Shown: positions 17,047 through 26,518 of the stretch, piece after piece
Layout of the letters: every line of letters starts with the position of its first letter
How positions within the stretch are numbered: the stretch's first letter is position 1
Assembly: GCF_900176505.1 (NCBI RefSeq)
Contig: NZ_FWYB01000014.1
Coordinates: forward strand, 91,925 to 155,924
Length of the DNA stretch: 64,000 bases
Reading direction: 5' to 3'
Source: Pedobacter nyackensis
GTDB taxonomy: Bacteria; Bacteroidota; Bacteroidia; Sphingobacteriales; Sphingobacteriaceae
The notes under the pieces: generated by a model
Told to the model about the DNA's origin: nothing
Databases searched by the model: none
Seen by the model: the letters and a program-made list of their open reading frames with translations, nothing else
Translations under genes and position numbers: made by a program

Positions 17047-18732
17047 TTACTTTAAACCATTTTTAACTCCTGTTAACAAAGACTTTTTTAATGGCTTTGA
17101 GGGGGTCAGCCAGGCACCTTCACCATATTCATTCCAGGCGTATACCAATGCAAACCGTTCTTTTGTTATTTCATCAGGATTATCATCCATAAATTTCCTT
17201 ACAGCTTTAATTGACGATTCAACAGACTTTTCTGAATACCCGGTATAACCCGGAGAGTTTTTATATTGAATTGGCCATGGTCTTGGGTCCCAGTTCGTAG
17301 TAATTGTAGGTATGATAGGTAATGGAGATTTTCTAAGCGCATTCCAAACCCATACACTCCCGCTTTCCAGTTTTTCTATAGGCACACTAAACTTGTCTTT
17401 CTCGTAACCGAATTCATGATAATTATAGCCTGTAGCAATATCAAACCCACATTCTGCCACCATTTGAAATGCCTTAGCATCAGGATTATGACAAATAGCA
17501 ACAGTAACCCCTGGCAATCCATTTTCTTTTGCCATAGCTCTAAGTTCTTTTAAGGCAGCACTAACCTTTTCACCTGATCCAAAACTTTTAATCAAGCTAG
17601 GCGCACTGAAAAAAGTTAATAATGGGGACCCCTCAACTTTAACATACTGAGGGTTTTTGAAAAGGTTTATCCAATATTTACACAGATAGTTCCAATTATG
17701 TGGACCAATAATGTAATTGCCATGATTGGCCACAAGGAGATTAAACTTTAACTTCTCTTTGTTTTTTGCATTCAGGAAAAACGATAATGCCCTATTCCTG
17801 GGATTATCCTTAAACTCTTCAATGGTGGTGAAGTACCAGCAAAAACTAAAAAATGAGAGCCCCGAATTAGCGGCAAGGTCTATCTGATCTTCAATAACAT
17901 CTTGCTTGCTGGTTACCCAGCCCCAAATTGGTTTACGCTCAGGAAAGTCATTAGCCAATTCAGGTGTAAGGTGTGGTGTTAAACCTGCCCAGCCATCAAA
18001 ATAGTAAGCACCAAGCATAATTGATGAGCTCTGGTTTTGCTTAAATAATGCTCCCCAAATTTTTTTGGCAATTGCCTTCATTCCTTTATCTGAAGGGTGC
18101 ATCGCAACGCCTTTATGCTGAAATTTACCAAATGCCATATTAGTCGAATCTGTAGATAGTACACTCAGATCCACAAATTGATCACCCCGGGCTTCACTTA
18201 CTGCTCGAATTTCATTTGCAACAGCTTCCTTTTTCCAAAAAGAAGAGGCATTAAGGATTTTCGCCTTTGGATTATCTGCAGTAAGGTAAGAGATAAGGCC
18301 AGCGTAATATTTTTTAAAGTCATTTGCCTTCATCGTGCCAACTTCTACGTTCTCACCAAGTCTAAGGATAATTAAATCCGGCTTTGATTGTTTTAGGTCA
18401 TCCAATTGCGATAAATTATACTTCCAGTATCCCTTTTCAAAATCGTTTATATTTCTAAAACGAACAATGGCACCAGGCTCAATAGCCTGAAATTTTTTAA
18501 TCAGCAGGTGCACATAATCACTATCTCTGGCCGAAGCAGCCATTCCCCAATCTCCAGACCAGCCTATATCGCGTTTAGGCCCATGCCTCGTAATACTATT
18601 GCCCAGGATTAACACATTTTTGTACTTCGTAACCACATCGCCCGTAGGTTTGGCAGCACTACAAGAAAAAAAAGCACCAAACACAAGCGAGATGGAAAGC
18701 AATGCATATTGCCATTTAAATTTTATTTTCAT
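17047..18732 (-). CDS. Two-domain lipoprotein: SGNH-type esterase fused to GH99-like (WbsX) domain
   Basis: The product is 561 residues with a lipobox (FFSC, Cys24), so it is a surface or periplasmic lipoprotein. Residues 38-230 resemble an SGNH hydrolase: GNSIT with Ser46 (block I), GEN at 126-128 (block III) and MHPSDKG with His212 (block V), though the Asp usually preceding His is not in the standard place. Residues 238-560 resemble the GH99-like/glycosyltransferase WbsX group (GAYYFDGW, WGWVTSKQDVIEDQIDLAANSGLSFF, AWNEYGEGAWLTP). GH99 enzymes are endo-alpha-mannosidases, but the WbsX-like relatives are mostly uncharacterised. In PUL1 the protein may deacylate and cleave the same glycan. 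It lies 26 bp before GH127 and 64 bp after GH105. The fusion looks genuine because there is no stop or frame change between domains. Confidence 0.65.
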   Translation of the reverse strand: MKIKFKWQYALLSISLVFGAFFSCSAAKPTGDVVTKYKNVLILGNSITRHGPKRDIGWSGDWGMAASARDSDYVHLLIKKFQAIEPGAIVRFRNINDFEKGYWKYNLSQLDDLKQSKPDLIILRLGENVEVGTMKANDFKKYYAGLISYLTADNPKAKILNASSFWKKEAVANEIRAVSEARGDQFVDLSVLSTDSTNMAFGKFQHKGVAMHPSDKGMKAIAKKIWGALFKQNQSSSIMLGAYYFDGWAGLTPHLTPELANDFPERKPIWGWVTSKQDVIEDQIDLAANSGLSFFSFCWYFTTIEEFKDNPRNRALSFFLNAKNKEKLKFNLLVANHGNYIIGPHNWNYLCKYWINLFKNPQYVKVEGSPLLTFFSAPSLIKSFGSGEKVSAALKELRAMAKENGLPGVTVAICHNPDAKAFQMVAECGFDIATGYNYHEFGYEKDKFSVPIEKLESGSVWVWNALRKSPLPIIPTITTNWDPRPWPIQYKNSPGYTGYSEKSVESSIKAVRKFMDDNPDEITKERFALVYAWNEYGEGAWLTPSKPLKKSLLTGVKNGLK

Positions 18733-18796
18733 GTCTAAATAATTTATGTTGACTACTTAAGTCAACGGGTTAATAATTCTATTAATAATGTTTAGC

Positions 18797-19909
18797 TTAT
18801 TTTTCTAACCAGGCAAAAGCACACCATAACACAGGGGCCTGACCATGAAAATCGCCCGTTATCCTTTTGCGGTCTAAATAGTACTGCCGATCATTTTCCT
18901 TATTTGTCCCTTCACACACCTCCTTAACATCGCCTTTCTCACTAATCTGATCAACCAGGCTTTTCCATCCTTTTTTTGCCGCTACTAAGTATTTCGGATC
19001 TTTTAACCATCCGCTTTTTGCACCAACAATCATCGCATAAGTAAACATTCCGGTGCTGGATGACTCCGGCCATGAGCCGCTATCATCGATCAGCTGTCTC
19101 CACATACCACCATCAGACTGGTATTTAAGTAAAGATTTCATCATGGTTTGATACCCTTTTAGAATAAAAGGTCGGTCAGGATTGTTCAACGGCAATGATT
19201 TTAACATCTCTGTCATACCCGCAGCCATCCAGCCATTGCCCCGGCCCCAATAAAATGGCACATCTGGAGCGTGATAAAATAGGCCATTAGGCTTTTGAAG
19301 TTCTTTCAAATAAAACACCATCTCCTTCGCAGCGCGTTTAATATACATCTCATTTCCTGTAACTCTGAAGGCCTGAACCTGCAGCAGGGTAATCATATAC
19401 ATATCGTCAATCCATAACCTGGTATGCCAGGAATGTCCCTTTCGTACAAAGTTTTTAAGCGAATCCGTCAACTTTGCCCCTAACGGTACAGTCCACTGGT
19501 TATCAGCGTAAAGCTTACCTGTATTAAGGTATCTATCATCCTTTGTTTGACGGTATAATTCTAATGGCAAAGCACCGAATACAGAATGATCCACATTGTC
19601 ATGCAAAGGCATTAGTTTTTTATCTACTCCAAAAAAAGACGCGTACCTTTGAACCAGCATGGTTGTTTTTTGAGGGTTCTTACTAACCTCGGCAAATTTT
19701 AATGCCCCATACCAGGTACAGACTTCTGAGTACGCGATGGTTGCCCCATACAATACATGAGCAGACTTGATAAACCTATCAGTCACTTTATGACCAACAC
19801 TAAGTGGATCATATCCAGCTGAAAACTGCGGGGTTGTTTGCGCTTCGGCTTTATTTTGCAGCAGAAAAAACGCGATGAATAAACCACAATAGCTTTGTTT
19901 TATTTTCAT
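18797..19909 (-). CDS. GH105 unsaturated rhamnogalacturonyl/glucuronyl hydrolase
   Basis: I chose the ATG at 19909 (370 residues) because it places a signal peptide (MKIKQSYCGLFIAFF...KAEAQ) at the N-terminus; an ATG 24 nt upstream directly abuts the previous stop. The (alpha/alpha)6 barrel carries RLWIDDMYM with the catalytic Asp (about D168/D169), HSWHTRLW, FYWGRGNGWMAAG and TGDFHGQAPVLWCAFAW, all diagnostic of GH105/GH88. These enzymes hydrate the double bond of unsaturated uronic acids left by polysaccharide lyases, freeing L-rhamnose or another sugar. Its position directly after the BNR-4 gene suggests that protein is the lyase which makes its substrate. Confidence 0.85.
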   Translation of the reverse strand: MKIKQSYCGLFIAFFLLQNKAEAQTTPQFSAGYDPLSVGHKVTDRFIKSAHVLYGATIAYSEVCTWYGALKFAEVSKNPQKTTMLVQRYASFFGVDKKLMPLHDNVDHSVFGALPLELYRQTKDDRYLNTGKLYADNQWTVPLGAKLTDSLKNFVRKGHSWHTRLWIDDMYMITLLQVQAFRVTGNEMYIKRAAKEMVFYLKELQKPNGLFYHAPDVPFYWGRGNGWMAAGMTEMLKSLPLNNPDRPFILKGYQTMMKSLLKYQSDGGMWRQLIDDSGSWPESSSTGMFTYAMIVGAKSGWLKDPKYLVAAKKGWKSLVDQISEKGDVKEVCEGTNKENDRQYYLDRKRITGDFHGQAPVLWCAFAWLEK

Positions 19910-19933
19910 TATCTCTGTTTTATTTTTTAACAA

Positions 19934-21307
19934 TTAATTACTTGAAGGCCTCCATTCCAGAACAGAAATCATTTGGGAAGCCAATGATACTTTCCCGTCA
20001 TTATCCTTCTGTTCAACTTTTTGCAAGAATAGATGAAGCATGCCTTTACTTCCCCAGAGCTCTGAATCGTAAGTCGGTTCCCACAATCCCACTCCCTTAG
20101 TGCTAAGATCCAGGCAGTCCCAGCGCGGGTTTTCGATATCCTTGCAAATAGCAATTGACACCTTATTACCCCTCTCCTCATCCCTAAATACAATCCCTGC
20201 AGAAACACGCTGTTTGGTTTTCCAGGTAATTACCTGGGGTCTGGAAATAGGAATCCCTTTAGTCCCTCCGCCACTAAGCGAAAAATTACGTTGCCTAAAG
20301 CCGAGGTTCAGACTTATCCACTGATTATTTTTAAGATAGATCAGGTGATATTGAGGCGCAATACTTCCATTTTCTTTCCAGTAGGTTGAAATGTATGGAG
20401 TACCCGCATCATCTATGCTCATCGAAGTTTGATTAATCAATTCGCTGTTCCGGGGAATCCGTTTAACATACTCCGCAGTTGATTGCTTAATAGGTAGCAC
20501 GTACTTTTCATCGTTTGACTTCGTCCATGTTACTCCCCCATCAGAAGATTTGGCATAGCAGATATCGTGATTAGATGCCGCATCTGGCGTTTCCCGCCAG
20601 GTCCAGGATAAATGAATAACTCCCGACTTACTTATCGCAATTTGCCAATACGGATTCCTTAAATTTTCACCGTCAATAAATGCATGCTGAACCTGGGTCC
20701 ATTTTTTGGTTTTTAGTGAGTAGCTGTTCAATATTACATTTCCATTCCCCGATTCTCCATCCCGAAAGAAAAACAACAAATCGCCATTAGGAAGTTTGTA
20801 AAACTCCGGATAAGTAACCTTATCTTCATGTAAGCCAGACATGCTAATTCTATCAGATAGCTTAAGAGAGCCGGCTGCTACACTTTTGCAATAATTCAAC
20901 CCAGTGAGGTGTTTTCCGTAACTATGATGGTCCCAGGAAAGATGTAAATACCCATCTCCATCAATCATTATACTTATAGAATTATGCGCATCGTCCACAT
21001 CTCCCTGGTATTGGGTTCTTACAATTTCCCATACCGAAGTGTTCAACTTTCGTTTCGCTAAAACAACATAATGTGCACTATCATAATAGGCAGTATACTG
21101 CGTGTTCTTAAAGGTTACCAATGAGTTTTTACGGTATGGCACTACATTAATGGAGTTATTTGCCCAACCTTTAGCAATCGGAGTAATTGTTATTGCCGAT
21201 TTATTTTGAGGTTTTTCTATTTGCTTTTTAGTTTGACACAACGATGGTTTAATAGTGGATACAAAACATACGCAGGCGAAAGCCGTATATAAAAATAATT
21301 TATACAT
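19934..21307 (-). CDS. BNR-4 beta-propeller protein, candidate polysaccharide lyase (PL24/PL25-like)
   Basis: The product is 457 residues with a signal peptide ending at about residue 24 (SLCQ). It has beta-propeller blades with Asp-box-like elements (SSDGGVTWTKS, IDDAGTPYISTYW). The fold and order match BNR_4 proteins. Ulvan lyases of PL24 and PL25 are BNR_4 propellers that use a His/His/Tyr/Arg active site. Here H108 (DAHNSISIMIDG), H128 (WDHHSYG), Y166 (TYPEFY) and R182 (FFFRDGESG) are spaced in a similar way. I infer lyase activity from this and from the GH105 partner, not from any direct match. A purely sugar-binding or sialidase-like role remains possible. It lies between SusD and GH105 in PUL1. 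Confidence 0.65.
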   Translation of the reverse strand: MYKLFLYTAFACVCFVSTIKPSLCQTKKQIEKPQNKSAITITPIAKGWANNSINVVPYRKNSLVTFKNTQYTAYYDSAHYVVLAKRKLNTSVWEIVRTQYQGDVDDAHNSISIMIDGDGYLHLSWDHHSYGKHLTGLNYCKSVAAGSLKLSDRISMSGLHEDKVTYPEFYKLPNGDLLFFFRDGESGNGNVILNSYSLKTKKWTQVQHAFIDGENLRNPYWQIAISKSGVIHLSWTWRETPDAASNHDICYAKSSDGGVTWTKSNDEKYVLPIKQSTAEYVKRIPRNSELINQTSMSIDDAGTPYISTYWKENGSIAPQYHLIYLKNNQWISLNLGFRQRNFSLSGGGTKGIPISRPQVITWKTKQRVSAGIVFRDEERGNKVSIAICKDIENPRWDCLDLSTKGVGLWEPTYDSELWGSKGMLHLFLQKVEQKDNDGKVSLASQMISVLEWRPSSN

Positions 21308-21346
21308 CTATTTATTTATTAAGCATGAATAATTTCTCAACCAGCG

Positions 21347-22783
21347 CTAATACCCCGGGTTCTGGATTAAGTTTGGATTTAAACTAATCTCCCTGGTTGG
21401 AATTGGGAAGAGGCTTAACTCAGGTACAATATTGGCAAAGGCCCCGCTAGTTGGTGGATAATTTGTTTTAAAAGCCTGCATCACCGGGACGTAAATATTC
21501 CAGCGGATCAGGTCGAACCATCTTTCGCCCTCAAAACACAACTCTATACGCCTGTCTTTCTGTATTGCTGTTCTAGTATCAACCTTAGTCAGATTTAATT
21601 TTGGTGTTAATCCGGCCCTCGCTCTTACCTTATTCAATTGAATTAAAGCTTCAGGAATATGATCATTCTCGTTCAATGCTTCCGCATACATCAAAATTAC
21701 ATCTCCCCAACGCAATACAGGCCAGTCATTATCGCCTTCACTTCCTGAAGGAACTGTTGGATAAATCAGCTTTTTAGCATAATAATAAACTGTTGCCCCG
21801 GAAGAAAACACACCTAACGACACGTTCAAGCGAAGATCACCAGGTTCAAATGAATTGTAAAGATCCTTTGATCCAAGGTTCAAACTCAGGGCTGTAACAC
21901 CAATAATAGTAGTGCCAGACAATTGTGGTACAAATCCACTTGCAAAGGTATTTCCTTCACTAAAACCGCCAGTTAAATATTGAATTGAAAAAATAATCTC
22001 CGCGTTATTATCACGCCCTAAACCAAATACCTGGTCATAACTAGTGAGGGGGCTAGGTGCTGAAGGAATGATCTCTGCCAATTTTGATTCGGCTTGTGGA
22101 AATTTATTTTGAAATAGATAGACCTTTCCAAGTAGCGCCTTAGCAGCAATACTGGTTACCCTTCCAATATTAACCCCTGTATAGCTTGCAGGTAACACCG
22201 ATCCAGCCGCTATCAGATCTGCTTCTATCTGAGCATACACCTGTGCCACCGGAGTACGGTCATAGCTATATGCCTGGCTTTCGGAAGTGATTTCATTAAG
22301 TACCAACGGCACCCCGCCAAACATGCGGACCAGATTAAAATACATTAGTGCACGTAAAAATTTTGCCTGACCTATGTAGCTATTCCTGTTAGCTTCTGTC
22401 ATAGGTACGGGACCGATATGATCCAATACCAGGTTACAATAAGCTATAGTGGTGTAATACCTGGCCCATGCCGTTTGTATATTGGTCGAAGAAGGTGTCC
22501 AACTTAGTTTATCCTGCTCTCCCCAGGCAGCTTCAGTTTCTCCAACGGTCTGCGTATTGTCGGATGGCAATTCGGCAAATGCCCAGTGGTTATTATAAAC
22601 AGGTCTTAAACTGTTATAGGCACCAGTTAAGGCATTCTTTATGTCTATTTCCGATGCGTAATAAGTAGATACAGGAACTAGCCCTTGTGGAATGATATCA
22701 ACAAATGATTTCTTGCACGATGAGGCCGAGAAGAGCATTAAGGCAACTATAAGTACGCCTAACTTATATTTTATATTTTTCAT
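21347..22783 (-). CDS. SusD/RagB-family glycan-binding lipoprotein (PUL1)
   Basis: The product is 478 residues with lipoprotein signal LMLFSASSC (Cys at about 23), so it is anchored on the outer leaflet of the outer membrane. The SusD fold is visible: TPR-type helices (YCNLVLDHIGPV..., AKFLRALMYFNLVRMFGGVPLVL) and the C-terminal RRIELCFEGERWFDLIRW motif, ending with FPIPTREISLNPNLIQNPGY. SusD acts as the lid over the SusC barrel and captures oligosaccharides. It starts 17 bp after the SusC stop and precedes the BNR-4/GH105 genes, so it belongs to the PUL1 operon. Confidence 0.93.
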   Translation of the reverse strand: MKNIKYKLGVLIVALMLFSASSCKKSFVDIIPQGLVPVSTYYASEIDIKNALTGAYNSLRPVYNNHWAFAELPSDNTQTVGETEAAWGEQDKLSWTPSSTNIQTAWARYYTTIAYCNLVLDHIGPVPMTEANRNSYIGQAKFLRALMYFNLVRMFGGVPLVLNEITSESQAYSYDRTPVAQVYAQIEADLIAAGSVLPASYTGVNIGRVTSIAAKALLGKVYLFQNKFPQAESKLAEIIPSAPSPLTSYDQVFGLGRDNNAEIIFSIQYLTGGFSEGNTFASGFVPQLSGTTIIGVTALSLNLGSKDLYNSFEPGDLRLNVSLGVFSSGATVYYYAKKLIYPTVPSGSEGDNDWPVLRWGDVILMYAEALNENDHIPEALIQLNKVRARAGLTPKLNLTKVDTRTAIQKDRRIELCFEGERWFDLIRWNIYVPVMQAFKTNYPPTSGAFANIVPELSLFPIPTREISLNPNLIQNPGY

Positions 22784-22800
22784 TTTTATCTGATTAATAG

Positions 22801-25800
22801 TTAGAATCCGACATTGATACCTACAATAAAAGTTCGTGCAATTGGGTAAGTACCCTGATCTACACCGGGTGTAGTTGGGTCTGAACCGTTCACACTCGCT
22901 TCGGGATTATAGCCGCTGTACTTAGTAATAAGAAATGGGTTTTGACCTGTTACATAAACCCGCAGGGTTTTAAGTGCAACTTTACGAATCAATGCTTCGT
23001 TTAGCTGATAACCAAGGGTAATATTCCTTACCCGCAGGTAAGATCCATTTTCCACGGCATTTTTAACAAGTGCATTGGTAGTACCAATACTACTCCCATT
23101 AGCTGGCTTTGGAAATTCCACATCACGGTCTGGCTGCGCAGGATCAAAATAATTCTGATAATAGCGTTTAGACGTATTCAGGTTACCATTACCCCCTAAA
23201 AGCTGCCTTAAATTACCATTAATTATATTTACACCCTGAACTCCCTGTATCAATACATTCAAATCAAACCTTTTATATTGAAAGGAGTTAGTTAATCCGT
23301 AAGTAAAATCAGGTAAGCCATGACCTATGGCGGTTATGTCATTTGCATTAACCTTTCCATCTCCATCCTGATCTTTTACAATCCAGTCTCCAACTTTATT
23401 TCCACCAGGAACATGAGGATGACTGCTGAGATCGGCAGTATTTTTAAATACACCAAGCACGGTATAGCCATACATAATGCCAAGCGGCTGGCCAACTTTT
23501 ACCTGGTAAGCGTTATTCCATCCAAAAATAGCAGCAACAGCAGGTAAAGCAGATGGACCTCCAAGGTCAAGTACTTTAGTTCTGTAGCTAGAGAGGTTGG
23601 CATTTACTTTCCATTTAACACTGCCAATACTGAAATTTGTGTTGGCGCTAAATTCTAATCCTTTGTTGTTTAGTTTTCCCAGATTAGCCTTGTAGGAAGA
23701 AGCATAGCCTACAATAGCCGGCAATGCTTTATTCAACAACATTCCCTCAGAAATACGATTAAAATAATCCACAGTAATGGTAATCCTATTCTCTAGCACG
23801 CCCAAATCAACACCAAAGTTGGTTTGAGTATTCTTTTCCCATGTCAGGTAGGGGTTCGCAAAACCTGTTTGTTGCGCCCCATAAATTTTGGTATTCCCTG
23901 ATGCATAATTCTTGTTGAGCGCAATTGAATTGGCATAAGTAAAGCTTCCAATATTGGCATTACCGGTTTTACCATAGCCACCTCTTAATTTTAGCTCATT
24001 AACACGAATCTTTTCAAATATTGGCTTAAAAAAACGTTCTTCACCTAATCTCCAGCCCAAAGAAAATGACGGAAATACTGCGTAACGGTTACCTGGGCCA
24101 AATTTGGAAGATCCATCCTGTCTTATGGCTGCAGTAAGCAAATACTTTTTACTATAGTCATAAGTCAACCTTCCGGCATAGGAAACAAAATCGTTGGCAT
24201 CAAACCCTTCTGTACCAATGGTATTTGTAGAAGCCAATGGACTCTCTACTGCGGTTGTCACAAAAGTTCCCGGTAAGCCGGCTGTATAATTAATCTGCGA
24301 CGTGTATTTTTGTGCCGAGAATAGTCCCAATAAATTGAAATGATGCTTGCCATAAGTTTTGTCAAATGTTGCTGTATTCTCCCATACCCATCCAAAACTG
24401 TTGCGTGCATTATCAGAAGCATAGATTCCGACAAGTGATGGATTGGAAAATGAGGCCATCGGAGACTGGCTTGAAGCCATTGTTGCAGGAATATAAGCGT
24501 GAACTAATGTATTCTCTAAAGTGGCACCAATGAAAGTTTTCAAGGTTAATCCTTTAATTGGTGTATAAGTTAAAAAAGCATTACTAAGGGTTTTAAAAGA
24601 CCTACCCCTGTTAATAGCCTGAGTAATGATATTAAGCGGATTAAAATAATTTGTAGGAAAGAAAGGTGAGGCCGGTGGTAAGATATAATTTAAAGCTGGA
24701 TCATAAGCCTCCGCAAAATCTCCATTATCACGATAAACAGGCACTACCGGAGGCATTGTAAGGGCTTGATTTAACGGACCCGGAAGATTATAATTTGAAA
24801 GAAGACCTGGTACACCTATGAGTTGATCGGAAACACCCGCCCCGCTAAACTGTCCTGAAGCAGGTTGCCTATATTGTTCAGTGTATGATGGTGATACGGA
24901 AAATCCGAATTTTAAATTCTTGATGATATCAGCATCCAGGTTTAACCGCACAGTAGTCCGGCTATATTCAGTACCTATTAATACCCCCTTCTGCTTAAAA
25001 TATCCTGCAGAAGCATTGAATCTTATTTTATCACTACCCCCCGAAGCATTAAACTCTATGTTACTGATTGGAGCATTGCGGAATATCTGCTCCTGCCAGT
25101 TAACATCTGGCAGTGTAGTAGGACTTGTATTAAAAATACTCGGATAAGTTCCTTTGTTAATCCGATAAATATCTTTCATATTGGAGATAAACTCATCGCG
25201 GTTCAGGACATCAACCAGACTAGTTACGGTTTGTACGCCGGTATGACTAGAAAGTGCAAATACGGTTTTACCTACTTTACCACGCTTAGTAGTAACCAGT
25301 ATTACCCCATTTGCGGCCCTGGATCCATAAATCGATGCAGAAGCTGCGTCTTTTAATATTTCTATGGACTCAATATCACTGGGATTCAGCAATGTAAAAT
25401 TAGCAGAAGACTCTAAAGGATATCCGTCAACTACGTACAGCGGGTCGTTAGATGAACTTAATGAACTAATCCCCCGCACACGTATGGTCGGTGCCTCTCC
25501 GGGTTTTGCACCTTGATCACTTTGAACCTGAATACCAGCGGCTAAACCAGCTAAAGCCTCACCAGGGGTACCAACAGGCTGATTAGCTAGACTTGCCCCA
25601 TCAACTTGTGAAATGGAAGAGCTGACCAGTTTGCGCGATTGGGTGCCATATCCCACAACTACAATCTCATTAAGTTTTGAAGAGGCCGACTTTAACTTTA
25701 CTTTAATTTCAGTTTGTCCATTAATATCGATTGATTGCGATTCATATCCAATAGAGCTAAATTCGAGCGTAGCCTTATTTCCCGGAACATTTAAAGTGAA

Positions 25801-26301
25801 TACACCCAAATTATTACTTGTTGCACCAATAGCACTACCTTTAAGCCGAATAGTAACACCAGGAAGTGGCTTCCCATTTTCATCGGAAACTATACCGGTT
25901 ATTTTGAGTCGCTGTACAATTTCAGACGGGGTCGTAATAGCAGTGGTATTCTCTTTTAATGCAATTGTCTGCTGTATAATGGTGTAACTTACAGGCAAAT
26001 CAGATAAACATCTGTCTAGTATCGCATTAATGGGAGCATCATTAAAGTCAACACTTAGTGTTTTCGATTTAAGCACATCCAGTTTACTAAAATATACAAA
26101 ATGATAGTTACTCTTCTTTTCGATGAGTAGTAGTATTTTTTCAATAGATATATTATTTTCTCTAATAGATATTTTTTGGGCAAAGCTACTGGCATGCAGC
26201 TCTGTAAGTGCTATAAATAAAATAATAGCTATTAATTTCATAACCAAAAAAATTTTAGGCATACCGGACCATATAGCCCCGGGCTTTAATTTAAATTTCA
26301 T
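22801..26301 (-). CDS. SusC/RagA TonB-dependent transporter with STN signalling domain (PUL1)
   Basis: The product is 1,166 residues. After an N-terminal export segment (about 15-45) comes an STN domain (about 48-115; FVYFSKLDVLKSKTLSVDFNDAPI), then a carboxypeptidase-regulatory-like beta domain (LKITGIVSDENGKPLPGVTI) and the plug with VVVGYGTQSRK and DPLYVVDGYPL. A 22-strand barrel follows, ending in VGINVGF with terminal Phe. It imports oligosaccharides across the outer membrane using TonB energy. The STN domain is characteristic of transporters that signal to a FecR anti-sigma factor, and the FecR and sigma genes lie directly upstream. A bulged hairpin sits in its leader at 26374-26400. 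Confidence 0.93.
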   Translation of the reverse strand: MKFKLKPGAIWSGMPKIFLVMKLIAIILFIALTELHASSFAQKISIRENNISIEKILLLIEKKSNYHFVYFSKLDVLKSKTLSVDFNDAPINAILDRCLSDLPVSYTIIQQTIALKENTTAITTPSEIVQRLKITGIVSDENGKPLPGVTIRLKGSAIGATSNNLGVFTLNVPGNKATLEFSSIGYESQSIDINGQTEIKVKLKSASSKLNEIVVVGYGTQSRKLVSSSISQVDGASLANQPVGTPGEALAGLAAGIQVQSDQGAKPGEAPTIRVRGISSLSSSNDPLYVVDGYPLESSANFTLLNPSDIESIEILKDAASASIYGSRAANGVILVTTKRGKVGKTVFALSSHTGVQTVTSLVDVLNRDEFISNMKDIYRINKGTYPSIFNTSPTTLPDVNWQEQIFRNAPISNIEFNASGGSDKIRFNASAGYFKQKGVLIGTEYSRTTVRLNLDADIIKNLKFGFSVSPSYTEQYRQPASGQFSGAGVSDQLIGVPGLLSNYNLPGPLNQALTMPPVVPVYRDNGDFAEAYDPALNYILPPASPFFPTNYFNPLNIITQAINRGRSFKTLSNAFLTYTPIKGLTLKTFIGATLENTLVHAYIPATMASSQSPMASFSNPSLVGIYASDNARNSFGWVWENTATFDKTYGKHHFNLLGLFSAQKYTSQINYTAGLPGTFVTTAVESPLASTNTIGTEGFDANDFVSYAGRLTYDYSKKYLLTAAIRQDGSSKFGPGNRYAVFPSFSLGWRLGEERFFKPIFEKIRVNELKLRGGYGKTGNANIGSFTYANSIALNKNYASGNTKIYGAQQTGFANPYLTWEKNTQTNFGVDLGVLENRITITVDYFNRISEGMLLNKALPAIVGYASSYKANLGKLNNKGLEFSANTNFSIGSVKWKVNANLSSYRTKVLDLGGPSALPAVAAIFGWNNAYQVKVGQPLGIMYGYTVLGVFKNTADLSSHPHVPGGNKVGDWIVKDQDGDGKVNANDITAIGHGLPDFTYGLTNSFQYKRFDLNVLIQGVQGVNIINGNLRQLLGGNGNLNTSKRYYQNYFDPAQPDRDVEFPKPANGSSIGTTNALVKNAVENGSYLRVRNITLGYQLNEALIRKVALKTLRVYVTGQNPFLITKYSGYNPEASVNGSDPTTPGVDQGTYPIARTFIVGINVGF

Positions 26302-26373
26302 ACTTTCGTATTGTTTGGGTTAAACGCTTTTAGTTCAATTAATCGAGTCTGATAGTTGGGAACCCAGATACGG

Positions 26374-26400
26374 CCGGCTAAGTGGACGAACACTTACCGG
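26374..26400 (-). promoter_or_regulatory. Stem-loop in the FecR-SusC intergenic leader (PUL1)
   Basis: The arms ccgg-c-taagtg and cactta-ccgg form 10 bp with one bulged C and a 6-nt loop (gacgaa). It lies 73-99 bp before the SusC start and more than 110 bp after the FecR stop. No U-run follows it on the minus strand, so a terminator is unlikely; an mRNA leader structure or processing site is more plausible. Confidence 0.45.
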
Positions 26401-26518
26401 CTATTTGTTTCCCAAAATCCTAGTTTATTCCAGGTATTTTTTTTTCATGGTTACTGCTTTAGGTTTAATATTTGGTTAATTGGTTGTTTCAGGTTTTATC
26501 AACCTGCGGATATTCAAT

